Part shown: positions 33,376-46,300 of the stretch, in pieces
Position numbering within the stretch: position 1 is the first letter of the stretch
How the letters are laid out: each line of letters opens with the position of its first letter
Source: Bryopsis sp. KO-2023
Lineage: Eukaryota; Chlorophyta; Ulvophyceae; Bryopsidales; Bryopsidaceae
Length of the DNA stretch: 64,000 nucleotides
Assembly (NCBI GenBank): GCA_030272585.1
Contig: BSYQ01000006.1
Location: 1,265,001-1,329,000 of the forward strand
Reading direction: 5' to 3'
Notes under the pieces: generated by a model
The model's database searches: none
What the model was told of the DNA's origin: nothing
Seen by the model: the letters and a program-made list of their open reading frames with translations, nothing else
Position numbers and translations under genes: made by a program

Positions 33376-33420
33376 AAGGCTACCTGGAGTCGAACCAGGC
33401 CGTAGCAACCAGCAACCCTT
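33376..33420 (-). ncRNA. tRNA-like minihelix element 3 (45 nt, imperfect acceptor stem)
   Basis: On the minus strand: AAGGGTT (33420-33414), a 14-nt linker, T arm CCTGG-TTCGACT-CCAGG (33399-33383), then TAGCCTT (33382-33376). The acceptor stem pairs at 5 of 7 positions. Four T overlap the 3' end. The layout matches the elements at 28198 and 32495, but this one is weaker. Confidence 0.4.
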
Positions 33421-34380
33421 GATTGATATTACAAGAAAAACACACGACCGTGGAAGCCGCTGCTGGTTTCGACTTTCGTTTCCGGCCTCTTCGGCTGGGT
33501 AGTTCCTTCGACTTACTGGACAAGGCAAATGTTTTTCACTTTCCACGGCATAAACGCCAGTACCAGGAGATCCCTGTACTTGGCCTCCAGAATCTCCTAG
33601 TGGGCCAGTTCGTTCGTGTGAAGCTCCTGTAACTCTTGAAAGAGAGTGTACGTCACCTCAACCTCAAGCACCTGTTTTTACCAAAACGCGGAAGAAAAAA
33701 TGGCAAGAGAATTCAACCAACTGCAATAAACGAGAGTTCAGTGTTCTTGTTACGAATCAGGTGAACATGGCACTCGGAGAACATGATTTCGAACGAGCCA
33801 GAACTCTTCGATCAATTTTGGGTTGCTCTCAAGGAAAGCTTCGGAACCAAACCCCAACCCTAAATTGCACATCAAAAGGTCATAAAGATTGGCTGTTGTG
33901 TTCTTGTCCCAATATGGCAGCCACCTTTAAAGAACCAATTGGGCAACAAGAAAAAGTGCAAAAAAGCACTTCCATATACATATATACTTAGTGCTCGGGA
34001 TACTAATATTTCGATGCCAACTAAAATATCTAAAGAATATGTTTCGCTGTCATTGTTCAATTTCAAGCGAAGTTTTGCAGAATCCAGAAGAAATGGAGAG
34101 GAGAAGGTGTTACTGTTTCTGGAGATAGGCAAAGTCAGTTCCTAAGGACAGCTGGGCGGGGGAGCATCTTGAATAGAATAATATTGGGTGTGGGGTTATG
34201 GCCAACACCTCACCCATACCGAACGCATTGCTCAAGACATCTCCCCATTCTTTTCTGAAAAGCTCTGAATGGTTTCCACACCTATAATCTCCTATGACAG
34301 TTGGTACACAATACACAGTGCAAATATCTACCAAAATTTGCTCATCACCCCACAGCCCAAATGCAAGCACAACCATGGAA
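33421..34380. other. Intergenic; no gene recognised
   Basis: No coding pattern or repeat boundary supported. It includes the 3' flank of the macroglobulin-like gene. Confidence 0.4.
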
Positions 34381-37300
34381 TCAAACTACCACCAGTTCCC
34401 CACAATCCTCCCCCTTGAAGCCGTCCAAACAAAGGCAGGCACCAGAATCCAAATCACAAGCGCCGTTGTCGCTGCAGTCGTTCGGACAGCTCTTGGGGGT
34501 GCTTGGCAATACGTCTTCCACAGCCACGCATTTTTCACCCGAACAAATCTCTATTTCGCCGCCAGCACTGAGGCCCATCACTTCGGGCTGCTCGTCGACG
34601 AACGCCTTCACTGGGGGCAAAGTGAACGTCCCCACCGTGGCTGCTACCGCTCGAAAATTGACAGTCTGCGTGCCAGCATTCACGCTGTTGAATCTGAAGG
34701 TCACCACGGACGACTCGGTCTCCTGCAAGACACAAGCCCCACATGATTTCCTAGGCCACAAGAAATACTGGTCTGAAAACGGTGGAATTGACAATCGAGA
34801 CAGAGAAGGTTGGGTTTTGCACCTGGTCGGGGCAAGTGAAGAAGAAATAGGAGCCACCTCCAAAGAAGCTGGCAAACGGGACCGGACACGACTCCCAAGA
34901 CCTATCGATGCTTGGATCCATGGGCTCCAGCCCGGCGGGCATCAACACCCTAACTGTGGTGGGGCCCAGCCTGTCTGTCGTGGTGAACTGCACAGAGACC
35001 TCCACCACCGAAGTCACGGGGATGGTTTTCAGCGATATCTTGTTTCCTTCTTCGACGTCCGCGATGGATATGGAGCGTTGGACGAAAATACCCCTGTAGG
35101 TGGGAAAACGCAGGATTTTGGCAGGCACGAACGTGAGCGCCGCCGCCAGCGTGACTTTGCCGATGCCGTCCGCACGGAACTCGAGAGGCTCAGGGGGAGA
35201 GGCCAGCTGCTTCCAAGGGGTGCTGGATGACGCCACTGGGCTCGCGTTTTCAGCGAATTGAACCTGACCACAGAAAAAACACGAGTTTGGATGAAGTCGT
35301 CAAAGAACACCGTGGAACAGCGCCGTTGCACTACTTCCCAAACCTTACATCGAGCAAGTTCGCTTCCCCACTCCTGACTTCCAGTTTGAGGTCTGGCTGG
35401 ACGCTGTTTCGATCCACATCGTAGTCTCTCAGGGACACCATCGCCACAGCCTTGTCGAAGTCCGAAAACACACGGAAGCCGTACTGGCTTACGGGAGGGC
35501 TGCCGACGTAGTTCGCAAGCTTTTCCAACAATGGATTCTCCACTTTTGCTTTCAGCATCACCAGCAGCCCCAGGGAGTTGGCGATGTTGGACGCTGGAGT
35601 GGTGGAGCCTTTGGATTGTGCGATGTACGCAGTCCTTCCAGTCACTCTGAAATTGGATGTCCAGGATTTGATTGCTTTCTGGATGTCTGGGTGCTTTTCC
35701 CCTCCACCCATCGAAATGCGTGTCAGAATGTAGTAAGTCTGACTCTCTACGTTCATCGAGTTGAACTCGTCCGACAGTCTGTCCATGGACAGGTCTTCCA
35801 CGATTTGTTTCTTTGTTTTGGATGGCGAAACCCAGTCCCCACCCAAAGCAGCCCTGAGGGGAACGGAATAGAGAGTGAATGAAAAGAGTGCACAGTATTT
35901 TCAGCCCAAAAGGACTGGGCCACACTCTCCTCAGGGCTTCCGTTAAAGGTAAACCTGCAATACTCTTGACATCGCTGTTGGTTTCAGTTTACCGTGCAAG
36001 AGCAAGGCTTCCAATGTAAATTGCCCGCTTTTTCTTTCGGCTGGATTTGGCCTCATCTAGAAGGGCAGCTTCCAAGGCAGCGCTCCAGTCTCCGTTCAAG
36101 GACTTCAAAGCAGGGATGCCATTTTGCACCACCTTACAAACAAGCCAGGAACAACGTTTGAAGACAGAAATTTATCAAGAAAACTCTACAAAGGTTTCGG
36201 TGCTTCCTCTTACCTCTCTGTCAAGGGTGTCCAAGTCGTCTTTCAACAAGCGCAACAGAAACACCCCTCGTGCATTCATGGTCAGCGATGGCCGGGTGGG
36301 GAAAGTTCGAGGGTATTTCTTGCAGTTCAAAAAGTAGTCCAGCCCAATTTCATCCCGGGTCATTTCTTGCAGGGATTCGAGGCCGCTTGTGAAACTGGAC
36401 TGGATGCTATTGGTGATCTTCAGAGTATTTTGGTCCAGGCTGGATGGATCCAGGTCCAACACCTTGTATGTTTCCGTTACGAAGGGGATTGCCACCACCG
36501 CCAAGGCAAACCCCGCATCAATTGGGCACTCGTGACTGTCGAGAAGAGGGAAAAAATCAACGAAGTTGATGATTATCTCCAGCATTGAGAAAAACACATT
36601 CGACCATAGATATTCACAGGGATCGATTCTTTGCGAGTCAGCTTTTGCTGTCTTGCAACCGATGGGTCAGTTGGCCAGTGGTGCTACATTCAGACTTCTC
36701 GAGGCTCCAAACGCCTCAAGGGAATACTTGTATTCATTGCATCAAGAAAAAAAAGTTTGCAAAGGGTTTTCTCGCAGTAAATCATGTTTCTGCGGATATC
36801 TTTGAAAGGCTGTTCCTCCTACTACCTCGGATTTACTTCGTAGATCTGTTGGGTCATGGAGAGGACAACGGGCAGTCGCCCCACTCCAGCTTGAATGGCG
36901 ATGGCTCCACTTCCAGGAACAGCTCGGGGCAGCTGCAACCCCTCTTGCCACTGGCTGCTCGAATTTCCATGGATGGCAAAAGAAGTAGTGATGCTCACAG
37001 CCTCTTGCAAGCCCTCCACTGGAAAGTTTATGACCAAGGCATCGCTGGCACCCTGTCCAATATCTTCGAGAAAACACCCATTCGTCAAAAAGTGGGCACA
37101 GCTGAGAAAAAATCGCCCCAAAAAAATTCAATTTCGGGGGATGGAAACAGTAGGGTCACTTGGCTTTCTTTAATACGGGGGTATTGAATTTTTTTCTGGC
37201 TCTTGTGGTTGGAAAGACCTGTACCGGCAGTGATCTTGAATTTGGCCTCCCCCATTTGCTTGGCTTTGAACCGGAATCTGGCTTCCTCTGTGCCATCTTC

Positions 37301-40300
37301 CCTCAGCTCAACAATCCTTTGGGATTCCCCTACAATTTCCAAGGCTGTTCCTTCCAGCAGATCGATGGCAACCGAAACGTTGGTCTTAGATGGGTTTGCT
37401 CCAGAAATGGTGACCACCGCCCCGGCCTCGAATTCATCTCCCACTCGGGCAAATCTGGGTGCCGATGGCGCCAGCGAAATCAACCTCCTCACAATAAGCT
37501 CTCTTTCTGTGCTGCCATACCTCTTGGTTGCTGCAACAACAAAAAAAAGGGGAAAATGAAAACACCAAGGTATCGATCTCGGGAAAAAAAATATGAAAAA
37601 AAATATATAAAAACAAGAATAGGAAAAAAAAAATTGAAAAACCAGAAGATCCAAGTAGCTCGTTGTCTTTCGGATTTTCTGGTGGAGTAAGAAACTGAAA
37701 AGTGATGGAACCAAATCCCCACCCACCAGTTGCGACGTAAGCTCTGATGTTGAACGTCCCAAGGTTGTCGGGGGCCGTGAAATTGACGGTGGCGATCCCA
37801 TCTTTGGCAATCACAGTTTCAAAGAGTGCCGTCGACACGAAATCCTCCAAAACTCGAACGCTCCCTGGAGGAGGGGGGGGAACTGCGCTGGGGCTCGAGA
37901 TGCCTGCCGCTTTAAAAATCACTTTCAAACCGAGACAAAGCTGAGAGATTTTAAGAAAATACGAGACAAAAGGACTCCCCCGCCCCCCCCCAAACAAACA
38001 AACAAAGGGAAGAAAAAAAAACTGAAATTGGAAACACTGGTGGTACAAGTATTACACCCAAAACCAGTACATGGAAAAATTTCGGATTGCTTAGGTTTAT
38101 TTCCTTTTCAGTGATGAGGTTCCATCCTTGAATCGTACCTCCTGACAAAGATTCCTCAGATTTATAATCATAGTCGTAGTCCGATTCATCATACGAAGAG
38201 CCCCCTCCATTTACAGTTACGAATTCGCTTCTCGAATCCACATATTCTTTTTCTGTTAAATCCACAGAAGAATAATGCTCCAGCTGCAAAACAAGCCAAA
38301 GACATGTGATCAAAACAAATACAAGAATCAGAGAGATGCAGGAATGTCATCGAGACAGGACCTTGTTTTCAGGAGGGAGAAAAATCGACATATGAAACAT
38401 TTTTTTTCTTCTTGGTTGAATTCAGTAATTAAGAGTCACCTCGTTGGTTGGATAAAACCATGGATCTATTTCCTTTTTCCGCATGAAGTCTTGGATCAAA
38501 GTTTCGATGGATGTGGGAGACAGCAGGTCTTCCGACGACCTCGAGAATCCAAAGTTTAAAAAATTGACGAGCTCCAGGTTTGTCGTCAAATCCTTGAGGG
38601 CGTAGGGCAGCAGCTCGAGAATGGCCTTGTCCACAGCAATCACTGTGACTTCAGCCTCGTCGATTTCTGGATCGGTGATGTTCACTTGGATGGTCGTGGA
38701 TTCTCCAGGGGGGACGACAAAGTCCTCTTGGATGTCTGGAAAAGTGATCTCCACATCCAGAGCCACATCCTGCAGCTGCAGCAATCATTATCCACACGAA
38801 CATCTCAGGAAAAAAAATATAAATACATAAAAAAATGATACTTATTTAAGCATCTAAATACTATGAACACAGGCAGTTCGGATTACTGCATCTCTCCAAT
38901 CCTTCCGGCCCCCATCCCCCCCCCCAAAAAAACGACGGAGTGATGTAAACACATTATCTGGGGAAATCGAAATTTTGGTGGTGCATTCATACAAAGTCTT
39001 GCATGTTTTGTCCCCCAGAGGTACAATATAGGGTTCCTGCAATAACTTCCATCACATCCACGGACCGTTTGGACGGGAAGGTCGTGGGTGAGTTCAATGG
39101 CATGGGGTATGGCCAGATCAAACAATTTCACAACGGGGACTCCCTTGGGATTCAGGGCGAGCCCCTCCATCTGTCTTGGGATCGCCACCCCCACGCTCAG
39201 GGTACAGCCCCTTTTGCAATTTTCCCCCAGAACGATCGAGAATTCATGAAAACTGGTATCGTTGATGGACATTGTCTGTGGACAACACATACACACAGCC
39301 ACAATTTAGTTGAAATCTCACTTGTTTCAGTGAACCAGTTATTATTTTGACCCCTTGTAAAACCCAAACAATTGTTGCAGCTGAGGATAGGAAAAACTTT
39401 TTGCAGAGCATAAGTCGTCTCCAGGACGGATTTTGTGAGCTCAAAAACTTCAGAAAGAACTGGAAATAGGGAAATAATGGCCACAGCATACTTCCATACC
39501 ATGTGATCGATTCCTGAGCGACTCCCCCACAAAACGAGAGCCTTGGCATTCTTATAGGGGTTTTCGATGCCGAACTTCACTTTGTCTCCAACTTTGTGTG
39601 GGCCCTCCGTCAGACTCACGAGGCCAATATCCAGATGGTTGTAAAGAAATCTAGACCAATTTGAAGCAGGCAAAAACAAAAAAAACAGAGGGTGAGGAAA
39701 AAACCTAGAAAGCTGCAATGTGGTTCATTGTCCAGAGAATTCCTCAGGTAAAAATCAAGCTAAGCAGAGCAAACACACTGAAATGTTGGTGTTACTTCGA
39801 GCTCTCTTTTTCTGGCAACAAGCCTTCACAACTATCCAGGAATGCAAGGTTCACACCCAGCGGCTCACCCCCCCACACACACCAAAAAAAAACATACATT
39901 TGCGATATTTGATATTTGAGATCAATCGATCAATGATTACATGTTGCCTGATATTCGATATTCACTCACCCGAATTCTTTCCACTTCTCAGCTGTGTGCC
40001 CCATTTTGAGGATCCTGCAGAGCTTGTTTTCTGAATCGGTTTCGAATTCGATGCAAGTCTCCAAAACGTAAAGGCCCAAATCAGGGATCGAAAACCGACA
40101 GTCATATCCTTTGGAATCTGAAGAAAAAAACAATTTCACATACATTTCCCCTAAACCCAATCTTTGATCCATGCCACAATTTTATGAGCGGGAATATATA
40201 TATATAAATTTATTATTTTTTAACGAGATGACACACAAAAAAACATTTCTGTTTTTCTCAAAATAAGGAAAGGCTTTTGACTTTTCTGTCCTTTCCCTCA

Positions 40301-43300
40301 TAACTAGATTGACTTCTAAAACAACATATGAAGCCAGTTTTCCCCAGATAAGATTTGCTCCGCCCAAAAACTCACTTGATCGGGTTTCGCAGGAATCGAC
40401 AACGGCTTCATCCAAAGGTTGAGGATTTGTGAGTGGGATATCAACTTCAGGGTTGGAAATCTTTTTCATGTCCAAAACCAAAGCTCTGCTTTTGAGGGGC
40501 TTTCCTTTGAGATCAGTCAGAGATACTTTCACGCCAAACTCAAGACCAGGGAAATCAGTACCAATGCTCCAATCAAACTCAATCTCCACCTCAGCATGTC
40601 TCAACCTGTACAAATTGAAAAGCAAGAAATCATTCTAAACATCGATTGCAGCAAAGCAATTAGCAATCAATGAAGGAAAAAAAAGGTTGCAACAGAAAAC
40701 AGGCAGCAGATCAAGAAAATCCATATCAAAGATTTTTCATCTCAGCAAAAGCATGAAATCAAACGATAGATCCACCGAAAGATAAGACAAAGCAACAAGG
40801 GGGAGAATTGAAAAACTACACACACACTCACAGGATTGATGCGCTTTCTTTGACGAGCTCTCTGGTGGGTCCCACCCAAGAAACCTCGATGTCTAGACTT
40901 GCATCTGTGGAAGGCGTTTTTTCCAACAACTCCAGATCTATTTCGGCTGAAATTTTTCCCAAAGAATCTGTGATCAACTCCATCTCTCCTTCCAGGGAGT
41001 CCGCATCTAGGTACAGATACATCAAAATTCTCGAAATCTTTCAATTTAAAAAAAGTAGAAGAAAAAAGGCTCTGTAAAGTGCAAATGACTAAGCATTCCT
41101 CCGAATTTGAGTCCCCCTCCCCTCCCCCCAAAAACAAAAACAAAAAAACAACAGAAAAAAACAATAAAAGACCCCATTGAATGGAGACAGCGTGTTTGTT
41201 ACATGGGATGGACCACTTGAGTGATATTTCCGCATCCCCAACAGCAGCTCCGATAAAACTCTCCGCTGTGATGTTGACCACTACCTTCGAATCAGGTTTC
41301 GACTGGAAAAGAAGAGAAAAAAGACACTTTTTTTAATTTTTTTTCTCAAACCCCAACCCCTGAACACACTTTAGAAAAAATCTTTATATGTTCACATAGT
41401 CAAAACGATAAAATCAGGCCATTTGGTAGTAAACAAAAAAACAACAAGAAGAAAAGAGAAAGCAAGAGATCAAGAATCGACAACTCACCCAAAAGGGGGC
41501 ATCGACAGTCAGACCCACAGAGGGTGGCCTCGGATCCCTCACCGTAAATGCTTCCGTGAGCTCGTCCCCACCAAGAGGCTCATCTTGATATAACGAGACA
41601 TAGTACTTTGTGCTGGTTGCATTTTCGGGAATCTTGATCTCCAGCTCAAAGGTTCCATATTTCTCATTATAGTCGATGGGAAAACTCAGAGTTGCATCAC
41701 TTTCGGGGTCGAATGCAGGACTTAGACTAACTGTCGCAGATTCAGTCAGACCAGATCCTCTGGAGTAACCTGCGATCAGAAGCAACAGAATGTGAAAATT
41801 TACATTATTAAAAAAAGTCAAAATAAGAAAATCGGCTCCCAGGATTGCCCATGAAAAAACCCTCACCGAACTCTCAAAAAACATTCTTCAGAATTTATTC
41901 TGATGCTGATTCTTGTGGGAATCAGAGTTGAAAGAACGAGATATATATGTTTGTTTGTTTGTTTTTTTTCCATAATTCCCACCTTTGATGTGAAGGGTAT
42001 CTCCGGGCTTTACCAACTCTCTGTCCAAAACCATGGAGGCCACAGTTTCCCTGAAATCATCAAATCCACTGAGGACATCTTCAATAAAAAATGATTTTCC
42101 TCGATATTCCACATGGGCGAAGTCTGCATCCGAGAGGCCATCAAAGAAGAAAGCTCTTCCTTCGGCATCCGTGACATTGGTTGGCGCAGATTTCAGTACC
42201 TGAATTATTTTCAACAAGAACTGCAGTGATACGGACGGAGTTTATAAAAGCCAATGAATGACCACCGGTCTTTGCCCATCCAGGGGGAATTTATATATAA
42301 AAAAATATATATAAAACAATACAAAAACATCACAGGAAAGGAATCTAGTGCTGATCATAATTAGCACGATTGTTGAAAAATAGGACAAGGTTAAGATTTT
42401 TTTTTTTTTTTTTGCTTGTTTAATTGTTCAATTTTTTTAAATAGATTATTTGCTAGTATACGTATGTATATTGTTATCTTTATTGTACATATTGTTTGAT
42501 ATTGTTTCAAAATTAAAATGTGAGAGGCAGATAGATGCTTGGAATTAAGGAAAACTGTTCAAAACGCTACACTTAGAGTATCCTGTTTTTGTGGTCCCTT
42601 TTTATCTTTAGCTGAGCTGGTTTTTTTGTTAGGTTTTATCAGCCACTGCTGCTTCACCTCAGGCTTAAAATGTTGAAGTAACGTAACTTTCGCCCCTTCG
42701 ATAGGTTTCCCAGTTTTCATGGAAGTCACCCACACAATGCTCTGGCCATTTCTCGACCCAAGGATTAGCGCTTGCATGTCAGACTCACTTATCAGCATTT
42801 GTGAAATGTGGCCATCCCCGAAATAACCCATCCTGAAATATACTGGTACAAGTTTGAAAGAAGAACAGGACAAAAAGCACAAAATTTTGAGCAAATCATC
42901 GTCCACCCCAAAGGGCATTTTCTACTCTTTTTTCTTGCCAAATAATATGTAACAGGTGCTTTCTCGCCACCTGCAAAACTCAGCAGCGACCAGCCCCGTC
43001 TGGTTAAGGTATTTCTTGATGTCAAATTCCACGAGCTCAGTGGATCCTTCATTTTCCTGCTGGAGTGTCCCGACTGCCGGATACAAAAAAATGAAATGGA
43101 ATGAGCCAAAAAAAAAGAACTTGTTGAAACAATATATCGCCAACATATCATCTTCTAGCATTTTTTTTCATACTCTTTTTTGATCTTAACAAGAAATTGA
43201 AAAAAAACACAATGCAAGTCAGAAACACCCCTAAAAAAAAATGGATGGGATCTTTTTCAAAGGCACGGTTGAGTCATAGTAGCATTCACACATGCAGGTT

Positions 43301-46300
43301 CTTTCCTCACCACAGCTGAAAAAAAACAAACCAAAAAAAAGCAGGAAAGATCGAGCGTTTCTGCTGCTTACTGGGCTTTCCGATATTGTTTGCCAATGAC
43401 TCAGGATTGGGCTCGGACATGTAGGAAAACCCAAACACATCGGAGATCGCCTTTATGTCCTTTGGCCAAGCAACTGGGAAAATGTTGACCGTGTTTGCTT
43501 CTATGCCAGGGCAAGTTACATCGGGGTTTCCTTTGAAAGCTGCAACTATTTTTTGCCCCCAGTCTTCGCCGGCTTCGAAAATCGCATAGCTAGAAAGGAA
43601 CAAAGATAAGAGAGCGCTCATAAAGATAAAAAAAGACCTTCTGAACTGGGCATAATAATATAATAGTTCATTTTTATATGAGGGTCAGTAACAATTAACA
43701 CGTCGACATTTTTTCATGAAATGCGGGTTTTTTATACTCTTTTTTTCTTTCACCTATTTTTTTTCCCCTATTATTTTAGGAGAATTGAAAAAAAAACAAA
43801 AACAGATTGGTGCAAGCAACACATTGCAAAGCAATTTGTCTGACAAGATAACACACCTCTCATCCCTCGTGAACGGCTTGAATACACCGTCAATCTCTTT
43901 GGTGAAAATTTTGATGGATGAAGATTCCAAGGGCAGGTCATATCCATCCAAAATATCGCTCGATCCATCCACAGATATCCTGATTGAGGAAAAATGAATA
44001 AAAAATAAAAAAGGAAGTGAATGCTGTGGTCCAGTACTTTACCAAGCAAAACAATTTGCGCTTTTCTGGAGAGTGTTTCTTTTCTTGTTGGTATCCTTGC
44101 TTCTTATATTGCTATTCTCTCAATTTTTTTTTTAACTCGATCTCCTTTTTTTCTCCAAGATTTTTTTTTTTCTTGGCACCTCGACAAAAAAGAAAGAAGA
44201 AAAAAACCTTCTCTTCTAAAACATGAGAAAAACAAGAAAGAAAAGCTCTCTCCTTCTTAAATATGAGGATTTTTCTCACATGTAATTCATCTCAGGAGTG
44301 AAAGATGTTGAAATCCTCAACGTTGAATTCTTCTCCAGCTCCAGTTCAAAATCCACCTTTTGGAGAACAGACTTGAAAAGCTCAACCCCCCCCCAAAAAA
44401 AAAAAGATGAAAATAAAAATCTCTTGAATTCAATTACTAAGAAAACTAGTGAAAACTCTCACAATTCATACTAGATAGCTGAGACCTGCTAGGGATGGTT
44501 TGTAAAAAAAAAACTCGGATTTGTTTTTTTGATCACGAAAGTCTTGTCCCCCCTTTATTTTTCCGCACCTCATCTCCAGCCTCGTTCATTATGGTAAATT
44601 GTTGCTTCAATGTACGTACATCTGAATTTTTTTTTTTTTTCAATCCATGTGGAAGCAGCATTCGAAGAAAATTTGTGTCGATAACATGAGGACCCCTGAA
44701 AAGCAATTTTAATGCCGCTCTCAAATTTAACCTAGGGGAGTCAATGCAAATCACTGTGTAATGATCCCAGATTGAATGCTAGATGAAGTATTATTATTAT
44801 TATTGCAGATCAATGCACTGAGCTTTAAAAGAGTACAATACTATCTCAACCCATAGATCAAGAATGATAAAACTATTGTCCCCCAGCATCTACCGGAGAT
44901 TCGGGTCGATTGAAGATTTTTTGTTCTTCTCATCTGTAAAACCTTTTTCTTGATTTGTTTTTTTTTTGGGGGGGGGGCATGGCTCTCACCCATCCGTTGT
45001 GTTTAAGAAAGGAATTCTGAATTTCCTCAATCCTCCAAAAGTGACTTTTTTCTCAGCTTTCAGGGCACCATCCTTTTTGCTGTACTCCACACCTTCAGCC
45101 AAAGAAAGAGCGTATCTGCATCCAACAAACACCCAAAAATGAATTCTTACACCTCCTACTTTCAAGCTGATGATTTAAGAATATTAGGAACGTCTCTGTC
45201 TTTGTTTCCTTGTGATCAAATAGAATTCGCATGAAAATTCCCACCTTGTTTCCATTTGAAGATCCCCATCAATTGACACCAAGGCACAGTCATTTTCTTC
45301 ATCGCTTTTTTCAGATTCCAAAGGTACCTTGCACTTTGTGCGGAAAAAAAAACAAAAAAAACCCATTACCACAGTCAGCATTTAAATAATAGACAATGGA
45401 TGATTCCTGTGAAAATGATTCATTCATACCCCGAAAAAAAAAATTAAAAAAACCAAGTACAACGTTAAGACTGTGGAAGTCCCTCTACATATATTGTCAT
45501 GGTCCCCCTTATTGTAATTTTCTCTTGATACTTTCAGCAGCATCTTTAACACCAGCCCCCTTTCCCCCTTTCTCATAGGGGAAGAAGACAAAAAGGAAAA
45601 AAAAGCGTACGTCAAAAATATATTACCTCATTTATTTTTAGAAACCACTCTTATTATTCAATGAATGCGAAAGACTTCTTACCCTGAGACAGGGCTTTGG
45701 AGATAGAAATCTGTCAGACTCAGAATCGCAAGGTTGCACGATTACCCCCAACCCTTTGGCCGGCTCCTTGGAATAATCATCCAATACCTAATAAAGTGAA
45801 ACAAAATGAATCCCTACCAAAAGAAAGAACATTGTCTTTCACACCTGTCCCCATGACATACATCATTTGTTCAAGTGCCTAGCTTTTCTGAGATGCACAA
45901 CAATGGCTGAATTGCAAGTATTGGTGTTTTCCAAAATCAGTTTTGACAGCAATGTATTTACTACTCGAACAACACTGCTTGGAGAATGAAATCTGAACCC
46001 TCAGATATGAACTGTTTCGGGGATCTCGTTTTTCACCTTCAAATTTTCTTGCAGAGCTGTCAAGGAAATTTTTGTATTGAAGGTCAGTCTGATCACACCT
46101 GGACAGGGGGGTGGTCCAGGATTCAAAAATTCGTTTCAGCAGAGAATTTTCCAGTTGAGCACAAAAAAGATCAGGTTCTTTCGGTTTTTCTAGCATGCTC
46201 CAAAGAAATATAGAGGGGTTAAAATGAAAATCATTATTGACAAGATAGTGCGAATAGAGACATATCTCCGATGAGCAAACCTACCCTTTACAGATTTGCA

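Noticed and set aside
28198..33420. The T-arm-like motifs as ordinary or permuted tRNA genes
   Set aside because: The acceptor strands are only 43-49 nt apart, so no anticodon arm fits, and the 5' strand precedes the 3' strand, unlike permuted genes.
43313..43317. 5-nt micro-exon in the macroglobulin-like gene
   Set aside because: The neighbouring exons (43589-43372 and 43073-42971) join directly in phase 1 without it.
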